Source of the DNA: Diplosphaera chodatii
Taxonomy: Eukaryota > Chlorophyta > Trebouxiophyceae > Prasiolales > Stichococcaceae
DNA: 64,000 nucleotides
NCBI GenBank assembly: GCA_032358165.1
Contig: JAALGY010000038.1
Location: forward strand, 2,294,001 to 2,358,000
Direction: 5' to 3'
Both the position numbers and the translations under genes were made by a program. Below are positions 21,450-32,515 of the stretch, in pieces (within the stretch, counting starts at the first letter, position 1; every line of letters begins with the position of its first letter). Under the pieces are notes generated by a model. It worked only from the letters and a program-made list of their open reading frames with translations, did not search any database and was not told the origin of the DNA.

Positions 21450-23828
21450 ATGGCACTGTGCATGGCGCTGACAGCTCTGCTGGCCCTTGCGGTGCCTTCA
21501 GCGACAGCGCTGCCACGCCTCAAGGGTCAGCCCGGCGACGGGCACGCCAGCCAGGCAGCCGCTGCTGACAGTGCACAGCCTCGTCTGCTACAGCGGGATG
21601 AGGCCGTCCGCTTCCAAGTGGTACGAAGGCTCTGCCGAGCATGAACACCTTCAGCACGTATCTTTCATCGTTCTTTTTGCACGCAGATATTTAGCAGTGA
21701 CTCGAGTATGCACGAGGTATGCGGCTGGGCATGCGTGGAGCTGACCTCGATACTGATGATGCCTGCTGGCAGATCGGCGACTGGGGCCGCCAGGGCCACT
21801 GGAACCAGTCGCAGACGGCCGACGCCATGGCGACCGCGGCAAACCAGGCCCCACCGCTGTTCGTCGTCTCCGTGGGCGACAACTTCTACCCCAGCGGCCT
21901 TACCAGCGTCAGCGACGCCAACTTTGCCGACAGCTTCCAGAGCGTGTACCACCACGCAGAGCTGCAGGTGAGCTAAGAGTGCACAAACTCGAATGCAGGC
22001 AACTGTATCTCCTTTCATTCTGCATCGGACCATGCTTGGGGTGCAGCCTTTGCCATCGTCCGAGCACAGGACCCCAAAGCATATTGGCCCAACCGCAGAC
22101 TGACCTTTCTTTCAGGTGCCCTGGTATGCGGTGCTGGGCAACCACGATTACGGCGACGGCATTGCGCCGGGGGATCCGCCGCCGCGCTGCCGTGAGGGCG
22201 ACCCGCCCTGGAAGTGCTCCGCCGGCCCACTCACCCAGGTGGCTGGGCATTCTGGCGCAGCGCTCACTGTCACCCATGTAGATGGCATCAGAAGCTGCTC
22301 AACCTGCGCCCTGAGCAGCTATCATGCGAGCTCCTCCACCAGCGGTGCTCAGAGCAGACCATCTGGCCCGCTGCCAGATGGGGTCATGATGTCATGACGA
22401 CGCCAATGTCATGCAGCTGGCAGCGGGGCTGCGGCAGCGGGACGGCCGCTGGCGCTGCCGCCGCTCGCGGGTGCTGTCGCTGGCGGGCGGCGCCCTCGAC
22501 ATCATCATGTGGGTGTACACTCCATTGCATAGCGTATGACGCATTGCCCCATGCGGTGTTGTTGCAAGCCCTCAAGAGATGGTGGTGCGAGTTGATTGTA
22601 TGACGTCCACCCAATGTGGTTCCAAAGCTCTGAGTGCGGGTCCGCCTGATCTGCAGGTATGACACGACACCCTTCGTGCAGTACTACTACGAGAGGGACT
22701 GGGCACATAACCCAGGTGGGTCAGCCGCGCCTTGGGTGCTTGATCTGAGGCAACCTCTGGCATGCACAGCTGTGCCAACCATATGACCGGTGCGACTGTC
22801 GCCGCAGACATCTGCAGAGCACATTGCACCTGACCCCAAGAAGGGACATGCTGCAGTAAAATTCAGTCGTGCTGAAATTCTGCTGGCAGGCGGCATCAGG
22901 GAGCAGTCGTGGATGGCGAATCTCGCGGAGCTGGAAACGGCGCTGGCGGAGTCCACAGCCAGCTGGAAGCTGGTGGTGGGGCACCACCCGGTGCGCTCCA
23001 ACGGCGTGGAGCACGGCGACACGCCTGAGCTGCGACGTGAGTGAGGTTTTAGGGTTTATGATGTAGAGTTACTCAAGGTGTCACGGTGCCCGTCTGCTGC
23101 ATCAGTGTGCACAGAAGGCGTCACATGTTCTCGGATCATGCACACGCTTTCGGTTTTGATGAAGACGCTTTCCACTTTTGGTGCCGCTCTGCACGCTCCT
23201 GCTTGGGTCGGGCTTGCTTGGGTCGGGCATGCTGCTGCATGGTTCAGTGTGCAGGCGCAGCCAGCAGCGCACAGTGCCGTCAATTGCTCCACCAGTCGCA
23301 TGACAGTTGCTGCGACATGCTGCAGGGTGGGTGGAGCCGCTGCTGGTGCGGTACGGCGTGCAGGCGTACCTGGCGGGCCACGACCACGACCTGGAGCACA
23401 TCCACGTGGGCGGGCAGCTCACGCACCACATCGTCAGCGGCGCCGGCTCGCAGGTCCGCCCCGAGTTCGGCGGCGCGCTGGACAGCCGCTTCCAGGCGGG
23501 CGCCCAAGGGTTTCTGGCCATCACTGTGAAGCGTGATGAGCTGGAGGCCGCGTACTATGGCCTCGACTCTGAGCAGCCGTCGTACACCACAACCATTCCG
23601 CGCGAGGTCAGCATCGAGCCGGACCTTGAGGCCGTGTCAGAGGCGCTAGCTGAGCAAGATGCAAGTCAGAGTACGGACTCTGCAGCCCGGGCGTGGGGTG
23701 ACGAGGGGCCACAGATCCAGCCGGAGGAGCAGGAAGTGCAGCAAGTAGAGGATGTGGTGGCCGAGGCGTCATTGCAAGCAGAGTTAACAGCCGCCGCAGC
23801 GTCTGCAGCGGCGCATTTTCTGGCATGA
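21450..23828 (+). CDS. Secreted purple acid phosphatase (metallophosphoesterase)
   Basis: Seven exons: 21450-21620, 21773-21967, 22116-22238, 22417-22508, 22657-22715, 22818-23036 and 23326-23828. Phases agree throughout. The start MALCMALTALLALAVPSATA is a signal peptide, so the enzyme enters the secretory pathway. All dinuclear-metal motifs of purple acid phosphatases occur in order: GDWGRQG, GDNFYPSG, GNHDYGD, VVGHHPV and AGHDHDLEH. Size and motif spacing match the small mammalian ACP5/plant low-molecular-weight class, which hydrolyses phosphomonoesters at acid pH using Fe(III) plus Fe(II)/Zn/Mn; the algal role is probably phosphate scavenging. After the catalytic domain is an unusual Glu/Ala-rich tail of about 80 residues (EPDLEAVSEALAEQDASQ, EEQEVQQVEDVVAEASLQ). 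A TGTAA element at 23885-23889, 57 bases after the stop, is a likely polyadenylation signal. Confidence 0.9.
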
Positions 23829-24158
23829 TCCCTTCATGCTGTGATGATTCCACAGCTCGGCTGCCAGTGGCGCATGCTCTTTCATGTAAAGTATTTGTGG
23901 GGTTGGCTTGGGTCTGGCTTCATTGGTGCTTTCTGCTGCCCTGGTGTAAGGTGCAATATCTCAGCAAGATACCAACGCAACTGCACCACTGCCGAACGTC
24001 AATTTGCAATGGTCCCCTGCCTATGGTGCAGCAGCAGCTGCTGTGTGCGGTGTGCATCTGGCCGCCATGTCCCATCGACACACATCATACTTCCTGAATA
24101 TCACTTCCTGAGGTGCTATGTCCTAACACTTGCTGCGCAGTATGCGTAGCGCCTCCCG
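23829..24158. other. Convergent intergenic region
   Basis: A 330-bp gap between the stop of the purple acid phosphatase and the stop of the first PARP gene. It contains the TGTAA at 23885 and otherwise no recognisable feature. Confidence 0.45.
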
Positions 24159-25173
24159 CTAGTCCAGAGCCACGTGCAGCAGGTAGCTGGGATAGGCCTG
24201 CGCATTAGGTGCAATCCTGGATTCAGGTAAAGTACAAACTACTCCCTCCAGCCAGGAGACAGACCTAGCAATGCAGAATCTAGAGCTCGTCAGGTGCAGT
24301 AGTACATCAGGAGACATGTGCTGCTGCTGCTGCTGCTGCTGCTGCCACCATGGCATTAGGCATGCAATCGCTGCAGCTCAGTTGCAGCTGCCACAGGTGA
24401 TCAGCCTTTGTGGGAAGGAAACGTTTGATGACTGTTGGTGGAAGACATGTTGCTGCACCTGTGCGTTGTCGTATGCGCAGTAGATCTCCTGGTGCCCGCC
24501 GCTGCCAAAGGCGCCCTGCGGGCCACGACCCGTGAACGTTGAGTCGAAGCCCGTCGGCGGCCGCCGCATCCGGTGCTCGCCTGGGGTTGCAGCGGTGTTC
24601 TCAGTCAACAAATGACCCACTGATGACTAATAGACAGGATAGCGGTGATTTCATGCACGAGCTTTGTGATCTCAAGTTAGCTGCTGCTCCCATGGTCGTC
24701 GACGAACCTGAAGCCCTGAGCTGGGCTGGCAGGTCTGGGAACGTGCACAGGCAGCAGAAGCCGAACTGGGCCAAGTTGACACATATTCGTGTACCGCACA
24801 TGTGCCTTTCGTTTTGACACGCATAGAAAGGCATGCTTGACAGAATAACGCAGCACGTACCTTGGCAGGGCCGGCCGAGGGCCACGGTGCACAGGAGGAC
24901 CACCATGTAGGGGTGCTGCGGCGGCACGGGAGGCAATGGCTGTGCAGCCGCTGCTGGCGCTGCTGCTGTGCCTACATGAAGTGAGGTGACGTAAACGTAA
25001 GGGTGTTCCAGGCGCCCAGTTGCCTGTGCACATCTTGTGCTCTCTTTTGGTATCGCATGCTCGGACATCTGTTTCATGCGTGGACACACACAACAGCAAC
25101 ACACAGCAGGGCAGGCTGCCCCGGTTCCAGGCGGGTGCTTCTGGCGCCGCACACGGAGTCATGTCACCTGCCG

Positions 25174-25213
<40 letters not shown>

Positions 25214-27903
25214 GTTCTGCAGGCTCTCCCGGCGCGCCCGGGCCGCGCGCGTCTCCACCGGGGCCGGCGGCGGCGGCGGCCGGGGGCTCGGCAGCGCCGG
25301 CGGCGGCAGCGGGTGCGGCCCCACCAGCACGTCCCAGTTGTTGACGGCCCAGTTGGGGGCGGACGCCAGCTGCGCCCACTGCAGGTGTGGCAAAACCATT
25401 TGGGTCGGCAGCATGAGGTGCCTCTGGCAACGGCCATGGTGGCAGCACGCCGACCATTGGCGTTGCTACGAGTGTGAGCAACCAGAACCAACCACCAAAT
25501 GTAGATATGCCAGCTCGGACACAGGCAAAGCTTAATGTGGTTCAGGCCTTTTAGCAAGGTCTCAAAGTTCACCCTGCGGGCGTATCCCTCCAGGGAGTAT
25601 GAGGCCGCCCAGGCAAAGTAGGCGCCCTGGCCCAGCATGCCGGTCTCGCGGCTGACGCGGGTGTCGAAGCCCTCCCCTGCAGCAGCACATTTGCCTATCA
25701 TCTTGATGTTGCAGCTGCCTACATGATTGATGGTCGGTACGACCGTCCGATGCTACGGCAGGCTTGCATATCCACCCAGTTTATGCGCGTAGAAGTCTGC
25801 ATATACAACTGCAGTTGAAGCTGAGGTGACAGCCGCAGCTCACGTGCAATCAGAGAGAGCGTGGCCGGCGCCGAGCCATGGAACAGCAGCTGCTCATTGG
25901 CATTGCCGCCTGTTTGCAGGCATCAGAGTGAGTCATGAAATGTGAGGCACCTACACAGCGCCATGACAACCAGCACCGTGTGGACATGGCACTCATCTGA
26001 ACATAAAACAGTCGTCGTGCACAGGGCAAGGCGGTGGCTAGGCGGTGCACCTGCTGCCTCTGCGACTTCCTGCCGCCGCTGCGCATATTTGCCCCACAGC
26101 CGCCTGGTGAAAAGAACAGCACACGGTGATGTCGTGGGTACACAGCATTGGGCCGTCAGTGGCGAAGGCACCGTAGTCACGTTCGATGTGCTGGAAGTGG
26201 CAGCCAAAGACAGGACAGCGCACTGGTTCTGAATGCGGTGGATCGAGACGATGCGGCTGCGGTTGACGGGGCGCTGTGGCATGTAGTACATCTGCTGCTG
26301 CTCGGGCGGGCAGCGGTCCATGGCCGACAGGACCGCCTCGAGCTCTGCCGCCTCGGCCTGCTTCCTGTGAACCACGAAGCCTGTCCTCTGACCCTCGGTA
26401 TGTAATGAGCTTCATCGGTCAGCAACATCATATTCCCACCCTGGATGGTGCTCACCCCTACAAGCGATCGATTCGCTCAACAGCCATCCTCCCCGCTGAA
26501 ATAGATGCCCAAACGAACCTTCTGGCCGCTGTGGACGCCCGCTGTTTGGCCAGGGCGGCAGCCCCGCCGGCCGCAAGGCACTCGGAGGAGGTAGCGTACA
26601 GCAGGGCCTCGTCAGCGTCGCCGTGGCATGCCTCCAGCGAAGCGAAAGCATCCGCCTGAGGCAGGCCCGCAGCTGTGAGCGCCGCGACTGCAGCTGGGTC
26701 GAACGCTGAGCTGGTCTCACCTGCACCGTACGCCATGGCACTTGTGGCAAGCCGCTGTTCAACTTGACCGTGCACAGCACCATGCAAGCATCAGGCAAGC
26801 TGACAGACGGGAGCGTGCTCTTCGTAAAGCTGATGGTGTGTCACCAATGCGTGCTGCGGCACATAGCGCAGCCCAGCCCAGCTGCAGTCACCATGAAGCT
26901 CGCTGATGGTTGGCACAGGTCTGACGGCACTGCCATGCCACACCTGCGCCGTGCAGGTTCAGGGGCACAAACTCCACCGGCGCCTGGGGGTCCCCAGGCG
27001 GCGCCCAGCCCTGTGGCGGCGCCGTGACCCGCAGCGCAGCGCCCCGCCGCTCCGCCGCAGCCCGTGCGGCCTCCAGCAGCTGCATCGCAGCACGTCTGCA
27101 GAGTCTCAGAGTGGTTGACGTCCAGTAGTAGCAGCAAGTGAGCAGGCAGTCTGGGGCACAAAACCCTGCAGCATCTTGCATTCAGTCATCGAATTATAGA
27201 CCCTGCTTCCGACCAGCACCTCATCCGGCCGCTTTGTCCAAACTGTCTGTGGGAGTCACCTTCACACGGTTGGCCAGCTCCTCATTCTGCAGCTGCGCAG
27301 CCGCCAGCAGCTCCGCTGCGGATATCTCCCTTGGGGCAGCCGCACCTGCTGTTGCCTTCCATATCTGCCGCAGCGTCTGCTGCTTCTGGCCGCTGCCGGT
27401 CAGCCTCGGCGCCTTGTACTGCAGGCCATCAGCACGCCCATCGTTCACGCTGTAGCAGGTGGCAGCTCAAGCAGGATGCAAGATGCTGCGCATCATCGTA
27501 CAATGTAAACGATTGCATGCGCTGCAGCGATGGGCATGCTCACGGGCTTCTTCACTGCGGTGGAGGCCCGCTTGGCAGACTGCGAGGCGCGCGTCTTGAT
27601 GCCGGTGCCACCGCTTGGCGCCGTTGCGGCGGGTGCTGCACGCTTGACTGGCGTGTCCTCCAGTGTCAGGTCGATTGGAGTTGCTGCCGCTGCCGCCTCG
27701 CGGGCAGCCATGGCCCTGGGACTGTGCGGTGGCCCTAGAGAGCAGGGCGCCGGCAGTGGTACTGCTGCTGCTGTCGGCTGGGCGTTCCGCAACCGTCGGC
27801 GCTTGGCAGGCGTGCCGTCTGCTGAGACTGTGTCGGACGGCACCACAATCGCTGCTGACGATGCAGCTGTCGCGTTCACGTTGCTGGCCCGCCTCTTGGA
27901 CAT
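24159..27903 (-). CDS. PARP-family ADP-ribosyltransferase with NLS, SUMO-interaction-like motif and UBA domain
   Basis: The first exon (start MSKRRASNVNATAASS at 27903) carries basic nuclear signals (SKRRAS, PAKRRRLR) and IDLTLEDTPVKR, a SUMO-interaction-like motif. At about 26710-26590 a UBA-type domain reads FDPAAVAALTAAGLPQADAF and SLEACHGDADEALLYA. The PARP catalytic domain follows in exons: RIVSIHRIQN (about 26230), RLWGKYAQRRQEVAEAAG, NEQLLFHGSAPATLSLIA (about 25900), GEGFDTRVSRETGMLGQGAY with FAWAASYSLEGYA (about 25670), HPYMVVLLCTVALGRPCQG (about 24915), RRPPTGFDSTFTG and EIYCAYDNAQ (about 24540), and C-terminal AYPSYLLHVALD. His of FHGSA and Tyr of GAYFA are present; the third triad position aligns with Ile (EIYCAYD). 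By family rules this predicts mono-ADP-ribosylation, not chain synthesis. A Pro-rich, Gln12 insertion interrupts the catalytic domain. Confidence 0.82.
24321..24344. repeat. (CTG)8 microsatellite in an intron
   Basis: Eight uninterrupted CTG units lie in the last intron of the first PARP gene, followed by CCACCATGG. Confidence 0.9.
25175..25210 (-). repeat. (CTG)12 microsatellite encoding polyglutamine
   Basis: Twelve uninterrupted CTG units read on the minus strand as CAG12, giving Gln12 in a coding exon of the first PARP gene (ESLQNH then Q12 then AAG). It lies in a Pro-rich insertion inside the catalytic domain. Confidence 0.9.
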
Positions 27904-29006
27904 CCTCCTCGTGGCCTGCAATTGGCCTGCGTGCCAAGCGCAATAAATGCTCTACAACTATGCTTCGGTATATAATTACATACTTCGATCAGTATGCGTA
28001 GGTACTTAATAGACGGATAAGCGCTTATCACCTGCTGCAGCATCGTCCTGTTTGCTGGAGGTGGTGTCCATGCCTGGCGCCGCAGCAGTGGCCATGCGCG
28101 CCCAGTCTTCGACAGATCGGCACTGCAGGCAAGCGCAAACATGCGTTTAAGATATGATGATCATGTTACCAGGCTTCCTCGTCAGCGCATAGCGTGAGAT
28201 CGCTTGTGAAAACGACAGCCAATGTCGGAGTTTAGGCCCGCCCAGGCACACAGCGTCCAGCGGGATCGAGGCGCTTTGACGGGTTTATGCTCATATGAGA
28301 GCATTATGACGGCCTTCAGGCTGCCAGTGATGCTATCTAGACTGTTGTACATGCAGTAATGAGCTGCTGCGGGTCACCTTGTGTCAGGGATGCCTGCACA
28401 GTGTGCTGCGTCCAGCGAGGACAGCCACAGCAGCGCCTCGGCCAGTCAGCAGCGAACTGGACTCACGAGTCTCATCCAATTGGATTTGATTGTGCAGGTC
28501 ATCGAACACGGCGCTGCGCTGATGACTTTGCCTTGACAGCACTGGGCTCTGTCCTTCAGCGACCCGCTACAGCCGCGAGCATGGCGTGCTTTGCAAGCGA
28601 AGGCGTCTCAGAGTCCATTCGATGTGGGTTTACTGTGAATGGCGGAAGGCGTGTTGCATGTCAGATACCACCCAAGGATCGAGCGAACCAGGGTCGCTCA
28701 GCATGTGAGACTCGAGACTGGGCTTTGGCGCCCTGTAGCACTGAGGACTTGAGGGGTAGACACTCGTGCTCTGGGAGAGACCAGCATGTGTGGGACCAAG
28801 CCAACTGCGACATAGAACTTAGCTGCCTGTTTGCTGCAAGGTCCTGACACCTGGCCACGCCTGGCTTGCGCCGCTGCCATCAACACAGGGCTTGCAAACA
28901 CTTCACCATCAAACCACCATGGTCAGCGCTACATTGAACAACCGGCAACAGGAGCAGGCGCTTGCGAGATCCGAAAGCTGAGTGCTAAATCACGCAGGAG
29001 CAGGTC
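27904..29006. other. Intergenic region between two PARP-family genes
   Basis: Both flanking genes are on the minus strand, so this holds the promoter of the first PARP gene and the 3' end of the second. A plus-strand open frame at 28359-28847 is Cys/Arg/Ser-rich with no recognisable domain and I do not call it a gene. No repeat or regulatory element was identified. Confidence 0.4.
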
Positions 29007-31744
29007 CTAGTAGTAGGCAACTGCTTCAGGGGTGCGATACGTCACGATCCACGCCGGGTACAGCGCTGCATTGTCGGAGAATGTGGCGGTGCTGCCCCGC
29101 TGCTGCAGCGGCATGCCGGGCGGCTGCTGCTGCGTCAGGTCAGGCGCAACAGCCGCCATCGCTGCGACCATCACATACTCGCAGGAGGTCTCTGCCGCCT
29201 GCCGCTTTGCCGCCGACTGCTGCAGGCTCATTGCCACAGGCTTGGCAGTGGCTGGTGTGCCGGCATTTGGCGCAGCGGTGACGACGCCAGCAGGCGTGGC
29301 TGCAGCGGCTGCAGTGGCCTGTGCGGTGCGCAACGCTGCAACAGCTGCACAGAACATGCGTCAGCATCGCATGCTGTCAAAACTCCATTGCAGTGGTAGC
29401 CCAAAGACAGAGTGTCAACAAGTAGTCATGCACCACCAACACAAAAAGTTGGCATCAGAGATCGCTGGCGTTCAATGCTACCTGCATGATGCCATTGGCG
29501 GCGTGCAGCGTGGAATGCGCACCTGCCCGCGCTGAGTAGGTGTGCGAGTAGGATGATCGGCTGGCCACCCAGATGAGCTTCTGGACCTGGCGGCTGCATT
29601 CCACCCTGAACCCCTCCTGTGCCATCGAAATTCAGGTGCACCGCAATGAGCAGTTGTCGATGACACCGTGGCAACCATGTGCTGATGTTTGAGTTATTTT
29701 GGTGGAGCTGGCTGCACACATGTTGGCCTGTTGCGTGGCTGCTACCACAGAGTGGCATACTGCAAAACACCCATGGCGCTGGGCATCACAGCGAATGTGA
29801 CGCTGCTTACGGCAACGATGCTGCTGATGGCTTCGGCACTGGACCCATGGAACATGAGGCTGCCGCGGTAGCCCATGCTGTCTGCTGCATCTGGGATGCC
29901 TGCACAGGGTGTGAGTGGCAGCGTCATACATCTGCCCGGATCCTGGAGCAGTCTCTGAGCACAGCACGAGATGGTGTTGCTGCACATAGCAACAAGCAAC
30001 AATCCTTGGCCCTGCACTACAACCACATCTATTGCTGCGTGGATTGTTCATGCGACATGCTATCAAATGGCATAGCATGCCCAGCTGCCCACCAATCAGC
30101 GTACCTTGCACCGTGCAGAACTGGTTGTAAGCGTCCAGCAGCACAGCGTTCTGCACCCGCTCAATGCGCTGCACCGTCGGGTAGAAGTACTGCAGGGTCA
30201 AGTGTAGCACACTATCAACATCAAGCAGCTGCAGATGCACAGGTTGGTTGCATGTGTGAGTGCAGCCAGTACGCTGCACACCTGCACATAACGAAGTGCA
30301 CTGCAGTAGTTGCATGCATGTGGATGTGTCAGCAGCGCCTGCACCTCGCTGGTCGACTCAGTGAAGCAGCTCGCCATGCTCAGCATCTCACTGCCATCGT
30401 ACTGCCTCGCAATGCGCCATCTGCAACGCACAGAAGCATGAGGTTTCTTTCAGACTGCGTGATAGCAGCAGCCTCCAGGAGAGCGCAGCAGTCTTGCTGG
30501 CACCTCTGACTAAAAATAGTTTGCTGAGGTCAAGCCTGCAAGTATGAATGCTGCCGTGCATTGCCACTGCCTGATCCATCGATTGCAAGCGTACGGTCAA
30601 GAGCAAACGCGGCGTCACCTGCCGTGGTGGGGTGGCAGGCGCTGCAGCAGGCGCGCCTCCTGCGCCGCGCCGCTGCCGATGCTGTTGCAGTACCTCGCCC
30701 ACGTCAGCGCCGGCCGCCCCCGCTGGTTGCAGTGCTGCAGTGCAGCCTCGGCATCCTCCCTGCAGTTGCCCATGCAGACGGACCTCAAGGCTGGGCCAGC
30801 CATCCATGACAGCGTGCAGCTACACGCCATGCATGCGAGACAGCCACCATTTGCTCTGAGAGCAGCCAGCCTCAGAGCAGCTGACTGCAGCATGCCCTCG
30901 TGCATTTGCTGGCAGGCGCTACTGATGCATGGCTTTGCGTACACCAGGGACACCTGATGAAGTCACCTGGAGATTCCAGCGTCCTTCAGCATCGACGTCC
31001 AGCAGTCTGCTGCGGCGTCCGCGATGCAGCCGCCGCCCGACAGGACGTCCTTGGCCCAGGGCAGCGCCTTGGCGCTGCTGCCTTGCACGTTCAGCGCGAC
31101 CACAGCAGCGTCCCTGTGGCGTGGCAGGTTCATGACAGCCTGATACGATGTGAAAAGTGTGAGCCATGTGGTAAGCTTGAGCAGGTAGATGTGTTGCAGC
31201 TGTATGTTGCAGTTCACCTGCACAGGCCGGTGTGTGTCATGATCGCCTGCACATCATGCTCTGACAGGATGCAGATCCTCTCCTGTTCCAAACCTGTGGC
31301 ACGCATACAGCATCAACAAACTGGTGCTGATCCTACCTTACCACCATAGCAGATCCCTCCAATCTTTTAGCACCATGTGCATATAACACACAGTAGGTGC
31401 CCACTGCTGCCCATGCAAGTGGTAGCAAGCGTGTGTGCATGGCCGCCTGTGTGTGGCAGAGACTCACACTCTGCAGCATCATAGATCACCACCCGCTGGG
31501 GCAAAGGCTGTGGCTGTTCAGCTGAGGCTGGGGTCCAGCGCATGGGGACGTGCTTCAGGCTGGGCTGTAGGCTGTCAGCGGTCGGCATCTTGTCACATGA
31601 TGACAGAGGACATGAATAGGCACCCCCCATCCGCTGGGCCAGAGCCTGCCACTCCTCGGCAGCAGACTGCTGGTGGGCTGCTGCACAGCTGACGGGCATC
31701 ATTGTGCAGTCGTGGCGACGAAAGCTGCTAGCTTGCTGGATCAC
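29007..31744 (-). CDS. Second PARP-like protein with degenerate catalytic centre
   Basis: Exons reading along the minus strand include RWRIARQYDGSEMLSMASCF (about 30425), TVQRIERVQNAVLLDAYNQF (about 30170), YRGSLMFHGSSAEAISSIV (about 29870), GFRVECSRQVQKLIWVASRS with SYSHTYSARAG (about 29610) and a last exon ending DNAALYPAWIVTYRTPEAV at 29007. The order I/V-x-RIERVQN, FHG, an SYS segment and YPAWIVTY is that of a PARP catalytic domain. The His of FHG is kept. The G-x-G-x-YFA block is not recognisable; in the best alignment Trp (LIWVAS) replaces the NAD-binding Tyr, so activity is doubtful. Upstream exons (AVMNLPRHRDAAVVALNVQG; GNCREDAEAALQHCNQRGRP; HVPMRWTPASAEQPQPLPQR) match nothing I know. 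It is on the same strand as, and 1.1 kb from, the first PARP gene. The start is tentative (MMPVSCAAAHQQSAAEEW near 31700). Confidence 0.6.
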
Positions 31745-32515
31745 ATCTTGGCATTCGTTGCTGGCTTGGGCCTGGTGCTGAGTCGTCGGCTATTTGTAAA
31801 TTTGGCGGATTATTCAGCGGCCTCAGCAACTGCATCAGTCGTGTTCCTCCACAAGTGTTGCCTGCTCCAGCAGTTGCATGCCAGATGCCATCGGCGACCA
31901 GTGTGCAGCTGCAGCCTGCTTTTATAGTCGCCACGTCAGCTGAGCAATGTGAAGACTCGTGTGGGTAGGGGCCGCCTAAATGAAGCGTCTGCAACCTGCT
32001 GGTCGGTGGCATTACATTCCTGCCTACGCTGCATGCAGCATGCACACGGGCACAACTGAGTGTCTGCTAGACAATAATGCGACCACAAACATGGGGACCT
32101 GGTGCCACAGCAAATGCAGATTTCCGACTGTGATAAGAAACCAGGCCGCAGCACAGCGACAGCTGCCTGGATGCAAGCGAGCTGCCGATGGCAATTGGTG
32201 AACTGGCTTTTGACAAACCCAGGGTTCAGTCAATTGACCGCAGCCGTCATGCATGACGAAGCAGAAAGCAGGCTCAGCCCGGCGGCAAACGACCGGTGAG
32301 TACACATGCATGCACAGCATAGCAGCCATCGCAACATAGGGAATAGCAAAGCCATCGAAACATCACCCTCACCAATGCAGGTTCCTCCCCAGATACAATA
32401 CAGTTTAGAGATGGCACAGGTCACGCATAAACGGAGTGCTGCAGCAAATTTGACATGTGTTCTCGTCAAAGTACATCTGAATGCCAGAGGCTGAGAAGTG
32501 GTTGCTCTGGTATCA
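31745..32515. other. Intergenic region
   Basis: A stretch of lower GC between two minus-strand genes. No coding segment, repeat or RNA gene is apparent. Confidence 0.35.

Noticed and set aside
28359..28847. 162-codon open frame on the plus strand between the PARP genes
   Set aside because: Cys/Arg/Ser-rich, no recognisable domain, no splice partners; treated as chance.
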